The notes under the pieces are model-generated. The model was not told the DNA's origin and made no database searches. It saw only the letters and a list, made by a program, of their open reading frames with translations. A stretch of DNA of 64,000 nt from Bretschneidera sinensis (taxonomy: Eukaryota > Streptophyta > Magnoliopsida > Brassicales > Akaniaceae), in assembly GCA_023935145.1 (NCBI GenBank), contig CM043705.1, positions 58,595,584 to 58,659,583 of the forward strand, given 5' to 3'. The translations under genes were made by a program, and so were the position numbers. Positions 1 through 10,846 of the stretch are shown in pieces. Positions within the stretch are counted from its first letter, which is position 1. Each line of letters opens with the position of its first letter.

Positions 1-91
1 TTCACAACGCAATTCCCTATGGATTCGACCTCGCACTTGCACAACGCTATACTGCAAACGACTCGTGCACTTGCGAGTAAATTAAAACTCA
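1..91 (+). mobile_element. 3' end of an Athila-type LTR (fragment)
   Basis: The first 91 bases match the last ~90 bases of the two Athila LTRs further right (51530-51619 and the end of 58434-59656), finishing in the same ACTCA. The next dozen bases (92-103) match the leader after the LTR, but the tRNA-Asp primer site that should follow is absent and the sequence changes to a T-rich stretch and then Tekay sequence. The LTR runs out of the window on the left. It is therefore a broken end, not a complete LTR. Confidence 0.85.
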
Positions 92-765
92 CAACAAGTT
101 TTTGAACTCAAAATATTTTTTTTTTTTTAAACTGGTATTCTGAACACTACATTTTTCTTAAAACAATCTACCTAAGCATGATATACAAATAACCAATTCA
201 TCCCCAGAATTAAATCAAAATATGTCATATCTAAAGGAAACAAATCAACTTCAAATTCTCTATCAGCCATACTAATCACACAACCTTAATAAATTATCCT
301 GATAATAACTGTTGGAAATCACCTTGACAAGATGCCAAAGTAGTGATCTTCCAAACACCCAAGTCTAGAATGACTTGTAAAGATTTGGAATCGAAAACAA
401 AAACAGAAAATCAAAGAAAGAAAGAAGACAAGCAATTTGTTATCGAGGTTCGGCAATGTGCCTACGTCCCCGTGAGTTCCACCGAACTCTCTGCACTAAA
501 TCAAATGGTTCTTACAAGTTACAACAATCCCCTTCAAGAAACCTCAAGTTCTTGAAGAAACCAAGAAGAGAAGAAAGGAAGAAGATGAGAACTAACAATG
601 CTTTCTTTCTAATCTAGACTTCTCTATCTTTTACACCCAGCCTTACTACAAAGAGTCCCTCTTGTGTTTGTCACTCTTACATAATTCTCTCTATGTGTTT
701 ACAATTGATCTCACAATATCACAATGTATTCTTTATTCTCTTGTGAAAGATGAAGCTTGAAAACC

Positions 766-774
766 CCTTTTATA
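766..774 (-). promoter_or_regulatory. TATA box of the solo LTR
   Basis: The minus strand reads TATAAAAGG inside the solo LTR, about 100 bases downstream of a dense GC-rich short-repeat cluster. The position within the LTR fits a U3 core promoter. Activity is inferred only. Confidence 0.5.
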
Positions 775-869
775 GCCATCCACTTCTTGGACATTCTTGA
801 GATTCAATCCTCACCCTTTGATCAAGATCATCACTTAATCATGGCCCTTCATCACTTTCCTAAGTGGTG

Positions 870-1260
870 TTGTGCGTTTTGACCTGGCACACACGTACTT
901 AAGAGAGTCCTTATGCATGCTACCTATGTGTGCAGTAGTGTGCCTGGCGCCTAAGCGCTCAGCAGGGCACGGTACGGTGCTGGACAGAGTGCCTTTGCAC
1001 ACCTTCTGGGTGGTGCACCGCTGGGCTGTGCGCGGTGCAGTGCTGGTGCGCATCAAGCAGCACACCTACTGGACGGTGCGGTGCTGGCAGATGGGCAGTA
1101 AGGTGCTGGTGCATTTCTAGAGTCACCATTCTATGAGGCACGGTGCTGATGAAGGGGCGGTGTGGTGCACATTGATGCTGCCTCTTCACCCAGCTGTGCG
1201 CGCACCCCTTCTACTTGTGTGCAGAAGTGCGCACACCAGTGTGCCTAGCCTTACCTTGCT
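870..1260. repeat. GC-rich short-motif cluster in the solo LTR
   Basis: A roughly 390-base block, much richer in GC than its surroundings, is built from variants of CGGTGCTGG, GTGCGCAC and GTGCAC, repeated irregularly. Open frames across it on both strands come from this composition and are not taken as genes. It sits just upstream of the LTR TATA box (minus strand). Confidence 0.6.
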
Positions 1261-1393
1261 CCAAAGTGATGCACACATATATGTGCAGTCTTCTAACTTG
1301 CTGAGCTTTAATTCTCCAACTTTGGTTTAGACTTTAACCATCTTCGAACCATGCTTGTACATGTTTGAACCTTAGACAAATACCAACAATAAC

Positions 1394-1600
1394 CTATCCC
1401 TAGTAGGAACCTCAACAATAATAGAATGTATCAAATGACTAATACAAGCATCTATAGATTTCATATAAACACTGGATGCAAAAGAATGAGTTGCACCATG
1501 ATCAATCAATAATCTAACAGGTCTATCAAGACTAGATACCATACCCATAAAAATATCAGGAGTGGCATGTGTCTCCTGTTGGGTCAATACATAGACTCTG
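1394..1600 (-). pseudogene. Tekay aspartic protease remnant (continues at 134-309)
   Basis: The minus-strand translation carries LLIDHGATHSFAS, the retropepsin active-site region (intact copies have D-x-G-A-T-H-S-F), about 25 residues after the ORF start. The rest of the domain continues beyond the solo LTR at 134-309 and then stops abruptly. It would cut the Gag-Pol polyprotein. It is nonfunctional because it is split and truncated. Confidence 0.75.
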
Positions 1601-3021
1601 TTATCTCTGGGCTATAACTAACCACCGTGTCCTCTCTCAGCTAGTAATCCTCTACCTCTGCCCCGCATACTCCTTCATCCATCACCTCTCTCCACCTATT
1701 TTCTTCCAACACCTCCAACACTTATCTCAACATATTTCCCTACTAGACAATCTACACTAATATGTCCTCCCTCGCCACATACAAAGCACATTAGAGTAGG
1801 AAAATTCTGAGATATATGCCTTATTTGATTACATCTATATCAAGCTCTTATCTCTCGATCATACATCAGATTACCACTTCTCTTTGGTGTCATACCTACT
1901 CCTCTACCATAACTTCTTGTTCTTATAGCCTGTCTCCCAAATCTATGGGTCCCACCAATATTACTCTGAGCTACAAAAGCAAAAGATTATGCTTGCCTCT
2001 GACTCTGCATCACAATTCCCTGTGACAAGGAACACCTCTTTTGGGGTGGTCTCCCACCCTGCACACTCATACTACTACCACCTCTGGGTCCCTCAAATCT
2101 AGACCTCTTCAGTAAATCCTTCCTACCTTTAAACTCCATCATATCTTTCTCAATCATTAATGTTTTATCCACCATTATAGCATAATTGACAATACCCATA
2201 TAAAAGAGTTTAGGTCGAATTTCATAGTGTAACCCGGCTAAAAATCTCTTACATTTCCTCTCCACTGTATCTACTAACTCAGGTACAAACCTCGACAGGG
2301 CTATAAATATATTATCATACTCAGCCACAAATAAATTATTCTGCCATAAATGAATAAAATCTCTTACCTATTGTGCTCGAAACGTATCTGGAAAATACTT
2401 CACAAAGAACACATCCTTAAACTTACGCCAAGTTAAGGGTTGATCTACATGTGTACTTAATCTAGGCAAAATATCCTCCCATCATTGAGAAGCCTTACAT
2501 TCCAGTTTAAATGAAGCAAAAGCAACCTTCTGTCTATCTATCACAGGTAAGACTTCAAAATATTTCTCAACATGTTTAACCCACTGCTCAGCCTTAATAG
2601 GATTTACAGATCTTCTAAAAGACTGGGGTTTAAATTTAATAAATCTCACAAAACAATCCCTTTGCAACTCATGTGCAAACACACCCTCTCCCTCGTAAAC
2701 CTCTTGTCTCACCACATCAGGTTTTGTTCTAGCCCTTTCCTTTAATCTCCTATGTAAATTATCAGCCCTTTCTTTTATTGCATTCATTCTCTCTATAGCA
2801 CAATCAAGAACTTCTCTCAACTCATCTTTCCTAATATCAGATTCTCTCCCGCCTGTACTAGTACCAGTTGTACTAGCAACATGTTCCCTTGCATGAACCA
2901 CAGACTCGACCTCCCTCTCAGCTTCAGATCTTCTAAATATTGGGTGTTTACCACGTTCTTTCTGGTTCAATACTCTACCTATAGCTCTAGCACATCCACG
3001 TGTCATCCTCAGATTCTGCAT
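1600..3021 (-). pseudogene. Tekay gag pseudogene
   Basis: The frame opens at MQNLRMTRG (3021) and shows a basic N terminus, a helical Glu/Arg-rich segment and the retrotransposon gag core (FIKFKPQSFRRS, HVEKYFEVLP, then WRKFKDVFF and RKCKRFLAGLHYEIRP). It ends in CCHC knuckles, of which one (CFVCGEGGHISVDC, near 1747-1791) survives. Gag forms the virus-like particle that packages element RNA. The frame is broken by many stops, including a double stop near 2480, and the first knuckle has lost a cysteine. Homology to the gag at 29390-30777 is clear. Confidence 0.8.
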
Positions 3022-3092
3022 TAAAATATAGTTTATTTAAATCTTACACTTCTTTAAATTTTTATGCAGTCTACAGAATCATAAAACCTAAT

Positions 3093-3104
3093 GCTCTGAT
3101 ACCA
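3093..3104 (-). other. Primer binding site, tRNA-iMet type
   Basis: The minus strand reads TGGTATCAGAGC, complementary to the 3' end of plant initiator tRNA-Met, four bases from the inner edge of the LTR at 3109. This is the minus-strand DNA priming site of the relic. Confidence 0.85.
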
Positions 3105-3108
3105 AAAT

Positions 3109-5160
3109 TGTAACGACCCATCCCGGGTTGGCCACCCCTTAAACAGTGTCGTCACATTTTGAAATCCCAGTACAACACATATTTACAACAATATAAAAAC
3201 ATACATCAACTGAAAATATATATACATCAACCCTCAATAGGGGAGTTACATTATTAATATTTTATCTGAAACAATATATACAACATATTAAAGATGTATG
3301 AATATCAACAATATGTTTTTCTTCTTCTATTAGTCGGAGGATGTGGACCACGAGACTTACAGATAATAACTCAGTCTGAATCTCAACTCACAAATTTATT
3401 TGTCCTGCCTGCTATCTGAAATTATTTAACAATGAGGAGGGAACTTTACAAACTCAGTGAATTAAATTTACTAGAAGTACTCGATTTGTATACTTCTAGT
3501 TATATTCATTCATTGTTAAATCAACATAATTAATCATCTATCTCTTCTCACATTCTACTGCAATCATTTATCAATTTCTCTTAATAAATTAATCATCAGG
3601 CTATCATCTTTTAATACATATATCTCATATATTTTATAAATTTAATATTTTCAATTTAATATCATCATAAAGTTCACATCATACAAACAATCAATAATAT
3701 AATTCTTTATTATGTCATCCTTTCTATTTATCTATCATCAAAATTGTCTCATTATGAAACTCATCTATCTATCAATCATTTAATAATCAAAACTGATTCT
3801 TTAGCATCTCAAGCATTAATAATAAATATTTAAAACAAATATAATGCATGAATTTAAATTTTCTTTCTTTCTTTTTCATCAGATCATTTCATATTATTAT
3901 CTGAGAACATCTTCTCACATGTCAACATGTTTCAGCCAGACCAGCTGCCTTCCTAATCTTCCCCTTTTATGCATATGAACATACAAGCAAGCATACATCA
4001 AAGCATTCAGTTCAACTATCTAGCTCTTTCTCAAAATTATTATTTTTATCATATTTATTAAATTGTCTCCTCATATATCATATCAATTTTTCAATCAGAT
4101 TTTCATAAATTTCATATAACTTCTCAACATATTTTTTATTAATCCGTCCTTTTTAAAATATAAATTCTTAAATAATTAATTTTTAACATATTATTTAATT
4201 CCTAATCAGCAAATCAATCAATTATCACACATAACAGAAAATGCATCATTCAATCATTATAATTCAACAATTTATTCAAATATCATAAATTCATATTTTT
4301 ATTAGTCTCGATTATTAAAAGTAAATCTAACTCACTATCTATCTCTTCAAAATATTTATTCCCTAATCAGTAAATCAATCAAGTAATTCCTGCTTCTTTC
4401 AGCAATTTCTTGAGATTGCTGATCACCAACACCTAATCATTAACTTTTATAAATCTTACTATTTCATAACTTAACTCAAACAATATAATTATTTAGTTAT
4501 GAGTCTTATTAAAAATTTACCTCAAATATGGTGAAATCTTTCTATTGTAATTGGATGATTGTAACCATCTCTAATATTGGATAAATTTTCTTTATAACTT
4601 TTTGCTAAGAAATTTGAATTTAAGAAAGAAAGAAACCAAACGGGATTTGGAGGAAGTAAAGTCTCTGAGCTTTGAGAGACTTATAAACTTTTTTTTTTCT
4701 TGCCGCTTCACTGCTTTCACGTGAAGTCTGCGGTTTTTTATAAAATAAAATTTATATATTTGCCACCATCATTTAAAATTTAATGGTTTGTCATTACATA
4801 ATTACAGTTTTGCCATTTACCCTTAAAAAATAAAATTTCATATTTTCTTCCTTCCAAAAATTTTATAAAACTTTTAGTGAAATATAAAAATTTATATTTT
4901 CTTCCAAATTTTTTTAGTTATTTTCGTCATTTTCAGTTAATATTTTTTTTCCAAAATTCTTTCATTTCAACTTCAAATTTCAAAAAATTTCAATACTTTA
5001 TTCTTAAAAAATTTCTAACTCTTTTAAACAAAAATTTCAATATTACCTTTCAAAAGTTATTTCAAATCAATACTAAATCTTTCATCAATAGATTATTTAA
5101 TTCAATATAATATATGTAAAATTACTTATTTGCCTTTATTTAATGAACACGAGTACTACA
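3109..5160 (-). mobile_element. 5' LTR of the Tekay relic
   Basis: On the plus strand it starts TGTAACGACCC next to the primer site and ends TACTACA. The same start and a similar end are found in the LTRs at 6697-8819 and 23418-25898. The interior is AT-rich with no open coding frame. No matching target duplication can be checked because the other end of the element is lost. Confidence 0.8.
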
Positions 5161-5516
5161 ATTGTCCCCATTGAAATTGTAATACAAGGTTCATATATTT
5201 CACTGATGGTATCTATTTTTGCCTTTTTTGGACGATTTATTATTTATTAAATGAATTATAGTTTGTTTTTGTTGGAAATGAGTTTTAGTTTTATGGTCGC
5301 TTATGTGTTCATACAGGGTTTAACAGAGATAGGAATTATGAATATCAACATGATTTATTTATTGATGTATAATCATTTTTAAAAAAAATTAATATAAAAT
5401 GAGTTTTGCATGCATCAATTTTTTACAAAAAAAATAATGTAATTCAATCTCACAATACAAATATTTTATTCTTCAATAATTAGGAATATGAGCATATATT
5501 TATTCGCAAAACTGTT
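5161..5516. other. AT-rich intergenic DNA with a degenerate repeat unit
   Basis: No gene is seen. The stretch from about 5340 to 5516 resembles 5960-6190: both pass from ATTTATTTATTGA through AATATAAAATRAGTT to CATATAYTTATT and AAAACTRTT. They look like diverged copies of one unit, possibly from an old dispersed or satellite repeat. Confidence 0.4.
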
Positions 5517-5691
5517 TGTGACGCCCTAAGATGGAGGTCAAGTCTTGGTATCCCACATCAGTTAGAAAGATGTGACTGTGCTGTTTATAAATGATTTGTC
5601 ACATCCACTTGCACAATGTGTTGTAAAACCTTGAGGCTTAGTGTGTCAAAACGAACAATATTTATGCCAAGTGGGAGGTCGGGTCATTACA
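5517..5691. mobile_element. TRIM-like solo LTR, 175 bases
   Basis: The block starts TGTGACGCCC and ends GTCATTACA, and has the phrase TATCCCACATCAGTTAG near its start, a style common in small plant LTRs. Flanks are CTGTT (5512-5516) and CTCTT (5692-5696), a 4 of 5 match. The related unit at 5960-6190 runs through the same point with no insert, which supports a true insertion. The family and orientation are uncertain. Confidence 0.5.
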
Positions 5692-6194
5692 CTCTTGTTC
5701 AAAACACAAGAATCCTCAAAGAGTTTCTCTAATTTCTAAAAACATGGGCATATACTTAATTGCAACATTGTTCCTACATCGAGTAACAATTTTAACATAT
5801 TATTAAAAATCACTTTATTTTAACTAACATCATTCAAACTAACCGAACAATTCATATGTCAACCAAAAAATAACTTCTCTAACATAATTTAATTCGCATA
5901 ACTACAAAGCGAGCAAATCATACATTGAATGAAAATACTCTATCAAACTTTATTGACTGCGTAAATATCAAAATAATTTATTTATTGACCTACTATCATC
6001 TTATCTTAAACTAATATAAAATAAGTTACACAAGTATCAATTTTATACACACAAAAAATGTAATCATATCTCATAAAAGTTCAAAATACAAAGGATGTTA
6101 TTGAGCTTCACCGATCTTTAGGAACAGATGCATATACTTATTTACAAAACTATTCTTATATCAAATTAGCATAACAAATGTAACCATTTTTACT
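5692..6194. other. AT-rich intergenic DNA, further degenerate repeat units
   Basis: No coding sequence is recognised. About 5745-5810 and 5960-6190 echo the unit left of the TRIM-like LTR (for example GCATATACTTAATTGCAAC against GCATATACTTATTTACAAA). Spacing between echoes is irregular, so a regular tandem satellite is not shown. Confidence 0.35.
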
Positions 6195-6385
6195 GATTTG
6201 GAGATTAAAAACAAGAAGGATACCAAAAATTTGGTGGCAGATCACGTGTCCCGGATTGAGCCTAATGGTGTGGATGATGAGTAGCAATTCCCAATTAATG
6301 AAACATTTCTAGATGAGCATTTGATGGCTATACAAGTTATTCCATGGTATGCAAGAGCTTATCTTAGCTCATCTTTTTCAACCTT
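6195..6385 (+). pseudogene. Gypsy pol scrap: end of RNase H and linker before integrase
   Basis: The plus-strand frame reads DLEIKNKKDTKNLVADHVSR, the end of a Ty3/gypsy RNase H domain, followed by a stop at 6282. It then continues in frame with FLDEHLMAIQ and PWYA, the linker before the integrase zinc finger. The Athila element near 55690-55850 has the same arrangement (NMVADHLS, then PWFADIVNYL). No other part of the source element is seen nearby. Confidence 0.7.
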
Positions 6386-6413
6386 AGATTGCCTCACACC
6401 TCTATTAATATCA

Positions 6414-6457
6414 ATTATACTGCCAAACACGTTCCATTATACTGCCAAACACGTTCC
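6414..6457. repeat. Perfect 22-base tandem duplication
   Basis: A 22-base unit (ATTATACTGCC then AAACACGTTCC) occurs twice, head to tail, at 6414-6435 and 6436-6457. It lies between the pol scrap and the next Tekay fragment. No function is proposed. Confidence 0.9.
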
Positions 6458-6539
6458 ATTTCAAGAACCATAAACTCAGACTCAACTTCCATCTTAACCT
6501 CAGCTTGTCAAAAAAAAAAAAATTTGGGGCCTACCATGC

Positions 6540-6696
6540 CCTCTCAAGTCAACAACTCTAACTCTAGCTCTAGCTCTAGCACATCCACGTGTCATCCTTA
6601 GACTATTCATTAGAATATAATTTGTTTTAATCTTCTACTTTCTTACTTTTTATGCAATTTACAGAATCATAAAACTTAATTCTCTTATACCAAAAT
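6540..6696 (-). pseudogene. Start of a Tekay gag and leader (fragment)
   Basis: Read on the minus strand, this is the leader after an LTR, with a damaged tRNA-iMet primer site (about 6680-6692, TGGTATAAGAGA) and the first codons of gag. It closely matches 2960-3108. The element is cut off at about 6540, so only its 5' edge and LTR remain. Confidence 0.75.
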
Positions 6697-8819
6697 TGTA
6701 ACGACCCAACCCAGGTTGGCCAACCCCAAGACGGTGTCGTCACTTTTTGAAATCCTAGCACGATATAAATATGCAACAATATAAAAACAACAACTGAATG
6801 ATTTACATATATAAACCTTCAGCCCTCAACAGGGGAGTTACATCATTCAGATCTCAACTGAACAATATATACAACATATTATGCATGAATGTTTACATTT
6901 TTTTTTTTTTGTTTTTTTCTCATTAATCTAAGGATATGGACCACGTGGCTTACAGAAAATGATTTAGTCTAAATCTCCGCTCACAATTCTATGTCCTGCC
7001 CACTACCTGAAATCATTGTACAATGAGGAGTGAGCTTCACAAGCTCACTGAATTAAACTTACTAGAAATATTCAATTTGTATAATTAGTTTTCCAATATT
7101 CGTTCATCTATGTCTCATATATTTTGATAATAACATTCTATTATCACTACTCATCAAATCCCCATCCTTTATAAATCTCTTCTTCTCATATAATTTATCA
7201 TCATCTTGAAACTATCAATTCTATCTAATAATTACCTCATTATGAGGTTCACAGCATATAATCAATCACCCAGATAATTCTCATCATTTTATTTTTCAAT
7301 ATTTCTTTTCAGCATAATTATCTCTTTGTGAGACTCATTCATCTATCAATAAATTTACAATCATGAATAGCATGTTAGCATCTCAATAATGAAATCAATA
7401 TTTAAAACAGATGCAATGCATGAATTATTAATTGGGAACGTCTTCCCACATGTCGATATGTTTTAACTTAGACCGGCTGCCCATCCGACTCTTTTATTTT
7501 ATTTAGACCGGCTACCTTCCCAGCTCTTTTATTTTCAGCATATACCGACTGTCACGGTTTTTATTTAAACTGGCTGCCCTCCCGGTTCTCTTATTTTCAT
7601 TTAGACCGACTGCCTTCTCGGTTCTTTTATTTTCGTTTAGAACAGTTGCCTTCCTGGTTATTCTATTTCATGCATATGCACATGAATAATGATAAGAAAT
7701 ATGCATATGAACAATAATATATAAACAAACATGTATTCAAACATTCAAATTAGCTGTCTTGATTATTCTCAAATTATTATTTGAAAAATTCTGCTAAATT
7801 CCTCTAATCATAAATCATATTAAATCATCAACCATAGTTCATCAAGAATTTCACTTATTACCTTTATTATTAAATCGACTCATTATTCCAATATTATTAT
7901 TTCTCATAAAATAATTCTCTACCCATCCATTATTCCTATCATACCTATCAACCAACTTTCATCTATCACTAAATCATAAGTTAATGATTTATTCAAATAC
8001 TATCACTATATATTTCATATTTATCTTGATTACTTAAAGTAAATCAAACTCACCACGTAACACTTAGAGTTACTTGTAGATCACCTTTTTGCCTTTCCTG
8101 CTCCTTTCAGCAATTTCTACCAGTTGTTGATCGTCAACACCTAATATAATATTTATATTAAATTTCTAATTTATTCTTCAATTCCTCCATAATTCACATC
8201 CTTTGAAAATTCTCACACTGAATTTCGAGAATTTCATGTATGCTAAATTTCAAAAATAAACTTCACGTTATTACCTTCTGTTTTTCTTAGAGCTTCCCGT
8301 GACTCTCTATAAAATTCTCCCATAAACCTCTTCAAAATTTTATTCTTTCAATCTTTATTTTGGTCCCCAAGTGTTTAAAGAAATATAGTAGTTTAAATTG
8401 AGGAAAGGAGAAAATCAACCAGGATTTGGTAAGTAATGAATAAATAAAAGAAAAACTATATATATATAACTTATACTCACCCCCCCCCCTTGCAACTATT
8501 TCAATTTGTTTGATTAGTGTCAAGTGATACAACACCTGGACTTCCAAGTGTTGCATGCCCTTTTTTTTTTCCTTTTTCCTTTTACTTTTACTTTTTTTTT
8601 CCTTTTTATCCTTCCACGCTGTCCTGGATGGGGTTTTTATTTTATTTTCTTTTCTTTTCTTTTTCTTTGTATACACACCATCATGCATCTAGTTTTTTTT
8701 CTTCAAAAGATTTATTTTATTCAAATAATAAACCTTTCGCATATATTATTTTATTTTAATTACATATCATATTTATTAAATTACTTCTTTACCCATACTT
8801 TAAGAACACGGGTATTGCA
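6697..8819 (-). mobile_element. 5' LTR of a second Tekay-type relic
   Basis: It starts TGTAACGACCC next to the damaged primer site and ends GTATTGCA, about 2123 bases. The interior holds several variants of a phrase like TTAGACCGGCTGCC (7470-7660). Long homopolymer runs sit near 8470-8690. Open frames at 8332-8973 are low-complexity and not genes. It belongs to the same subfamily as the LTR at 3109-5160. Confidence 0.8.
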
Positions 8820-10500
8820 ATTTCAACTAAAACATTATATACAACATATTATGCATAAATATTTACAATTTTTTTTCTTTCTGTTAGTCTTAGGATGTGG
8901 ACTACGTGGCTTACAAATAATAACTTCGACTGAATCTCAGCTCACCATTCTATATGTCTTATCTGTTACCTGAAATTATTTAACAATGAGGAGTGAGCTT
9001 TACAAGCTCAGTGAATTAAATTTACTAGAAATATGCAAGTGTTCAAATAGTCTTCCAATATTCATTCATCTATATCTCATATAATTCGATAATAGCATTA
9101 TATTATCACTACTCATATCATAATCCTCATCATTTATCAATCTCTTATTCACGTATATTTAATCATCTTGAGACTATCAATTCTACCTCATAATTACCTC
9201 GTTATGAGGTTCACATCATATAATCAATCAGTCAGATAATTTTAATCATATTATACTTTCATATGTCTTTCTCATCATATCTGTCTCTCTATGAGACTCA
9301 TTCATCTATCAATAAATTTACAATCAAGAATAACACTTTAAGCATCTCAAGCAATAATAATCAATATTTAAAACAAATGCAATGGATGAATTTAAATTAT
9401 ATAATTATTTGGGAACGTCTTCCCACATGTCGACATGTTTTAACTTAGACCCACTGCCTTCCCGGTTCTTTTATTTCCAGCATATACCAACTGTCACGGT
9501 TTCATTTAGACTGGCTACCTTCTCAGTTCTTTTATTTACAGTATATACTGGCTGTCACTGTTTCATTTAGACCGACTGCCTTCTTGATTCTTTTATTTCT
9601 AGCATATATCGGCTGTCACGGTTCTTTTATTTCATTTAGACCAATTACCTTCCCGGTTCTTTTATTTCCAGCATATACCAGCCATCACAATTCTTTTATT
9701 TCATTTAGACTACTTGCCTTCTCGGTTCTTTTCATTTCATGCATATGCATATGAACAATAATATGAAAAATGCATATGAACAATAATATAAAAACAAGCA
9801 TACATTCAAACATTCAATTTAGCTATCCAGCTCTTTATCAAAATTATTATTTTTATTATATTCATTAAATTATCTCCTCATATGTCATATCAAATTATCA
9901 AGAATTTCATTTATCCCTTCATTATTGTAGCTCGAGGTTTCAACCCAAGAGGGGGGGTGAATTGGGTTTTTAAAAACCTTTCGCGGAATTAATATAAGTT
10001 TATAAAAACTAACAAGCAACAGATAATAAATACAAGTAATGAGCTGTAAATAAAGAGTTTAAGGAAAGAGGACGCAAACACAATTATAGTGGTTCGGCAA
10101 TATCGGATTCGTTCCGACCCTACATCCACTATCTTCAAGGAACACCTTGAAGTAATCCACTAAGAAAACTTAGTCGCACAACTTAGCCGGGTGTTGTACA
10201 AACCGTACACAAGCAAATTACAGGAATTGCTTAAACCGAAAAATCCCCTTCCTTTCGGAAGTTTCCCCTTCCCCTAGGAAGTAATCCCTTTACAAAGATG
10301 GTGTAAAGTAAAAGGTAGAGAAACAGTAAATGAAAGCTTATTATAACAGAAATGTCTCTCTTTCAAAGTAAAGCTTGAAGAAATGGCTCAATAAGATTAT
10401 TTCAAAGCTTTTTTGTGTTTCAAGAGTATAAAAACTTGATTATGTGAGATCAACTCTTTTTGAATATGTGCAGCTTGCTATTGAATGCTTAACTGAATGG

Positions 10501-10510
10501 GTTTATATAG
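10501..10510 (-). promoter_or_regulatory. TATA box in 3' LTR of copy A
   Basis: The minus strand reads CTATATAAAC about 95 bases downstream of the palindrome array. The same box is at 19553-19562 in the other LTR. Placement fits the U3 promoter. Confidence 0.6.
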
Positions 10511-10603
10511 CAATCAATTAATATGGCCGTTAGCACTTTAATTTGAAAAATATTCGCTTTAAAACGTTCAGATTCGGAGTCTAACGGTCATATTTTTGAA
10601 TTA

Positions 10604-10846
10604 CCAGTCGACTGGGTCTTGATACCAGTCGACTGGGTTCACTTGAAAAATTCTCGTTTTCAGACCTTCTGGGTATCGAGTCGACTGGGGACTTTCTGTC
10701 CATTTTACCAATCGACTGGGTTGTTTCATCCAGTCGACTGGAGATTTACTGGTCAAAGTACCAGTCGACTGAGTTAATTCATCCAGTCGACTGGGTACCT
10801 TCTGACCCATATACCAGTCGACTGGTATATGTACCCAGTCGACTGG
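10604..10846. repeat. Array of palindrome CCAGTCGACTGG (9 copies)
   Basis: Nine exact or near-exact copies of the 12-base perfect palindrome CCAGTCGACTGG occur in 243 bases, usually with flanking TA before and GT after. Spacing is irregular, from under 20 to over 50 bases. Two copies are point variants (CCAATCGACTGG, CCAGTCGACTGA). Sirevirus LTRs are known to hold lineage-specific palindromic repeats upstream of the promoter; this looks like the version in this family. Confidence 0.9.

Larger units (their letters stand above)
310..1388 (-). mobile_element. Solo LTR with perfect 5-base target duplication
   Basis: The insert starts TGTTGG and ends CCAACA and is flanked by ATAAC on both sides (305-309 and 1389-1393). 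Removing it restores alignment of the host Tekay protease region with the intact copy near 29150. No coding or primer site lies inside, so this is a 1079-base solo LTR left by LTR-LTR recombination. A minus-strand TATAAAAGG (766-774) and the GC-rich motif cluster upstream of it (about 870-1260) give the orientation. The termini fit a Ty1/copia LTR, but the family is not identified. Confidence 0.9.
134..5160 (-). mobile_element. Truncated Tekay-type Ty3/gypsy relic (5' LTR, gag, part of protease)
   Basis: On the minus strand this reads 5' LTR (3109-5160), primer site (3093-3104), gag (about 1600-3021) and the start of the aspartic protease (down to 134). Everything downstream (RT, integrase, 3' LTR) is missing. 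The order and protein sequence match the complete Tekay element at 23418-33338, but the LTR is shorter (2052 versus about 2475 bases) and diverged, so it is a different subfamily. The relic is split by a solo LTR at 310-1388. Many in-frame stops show it is long dead. Confidence 0.85.

Noticed and set aside
835..1330. Several 60-80 codon frames on both strands
   Set aside because: They overlap in the GC-rich motif cluster of the solo LTR and reflect composition.
8332..8973. Lys-rich and Phe-rich frames on opposite strands
   Set aside because: They come from long pyrimidine/purine runs in a relic LTR.
10604..10846. Regularly repeated palindrome that could suggest a CRISPR array
   Set aside because: The repeat is only 12 bases, spacing is irregular, the spacers are conserved between copies, and the host is a plant nuclear genome.
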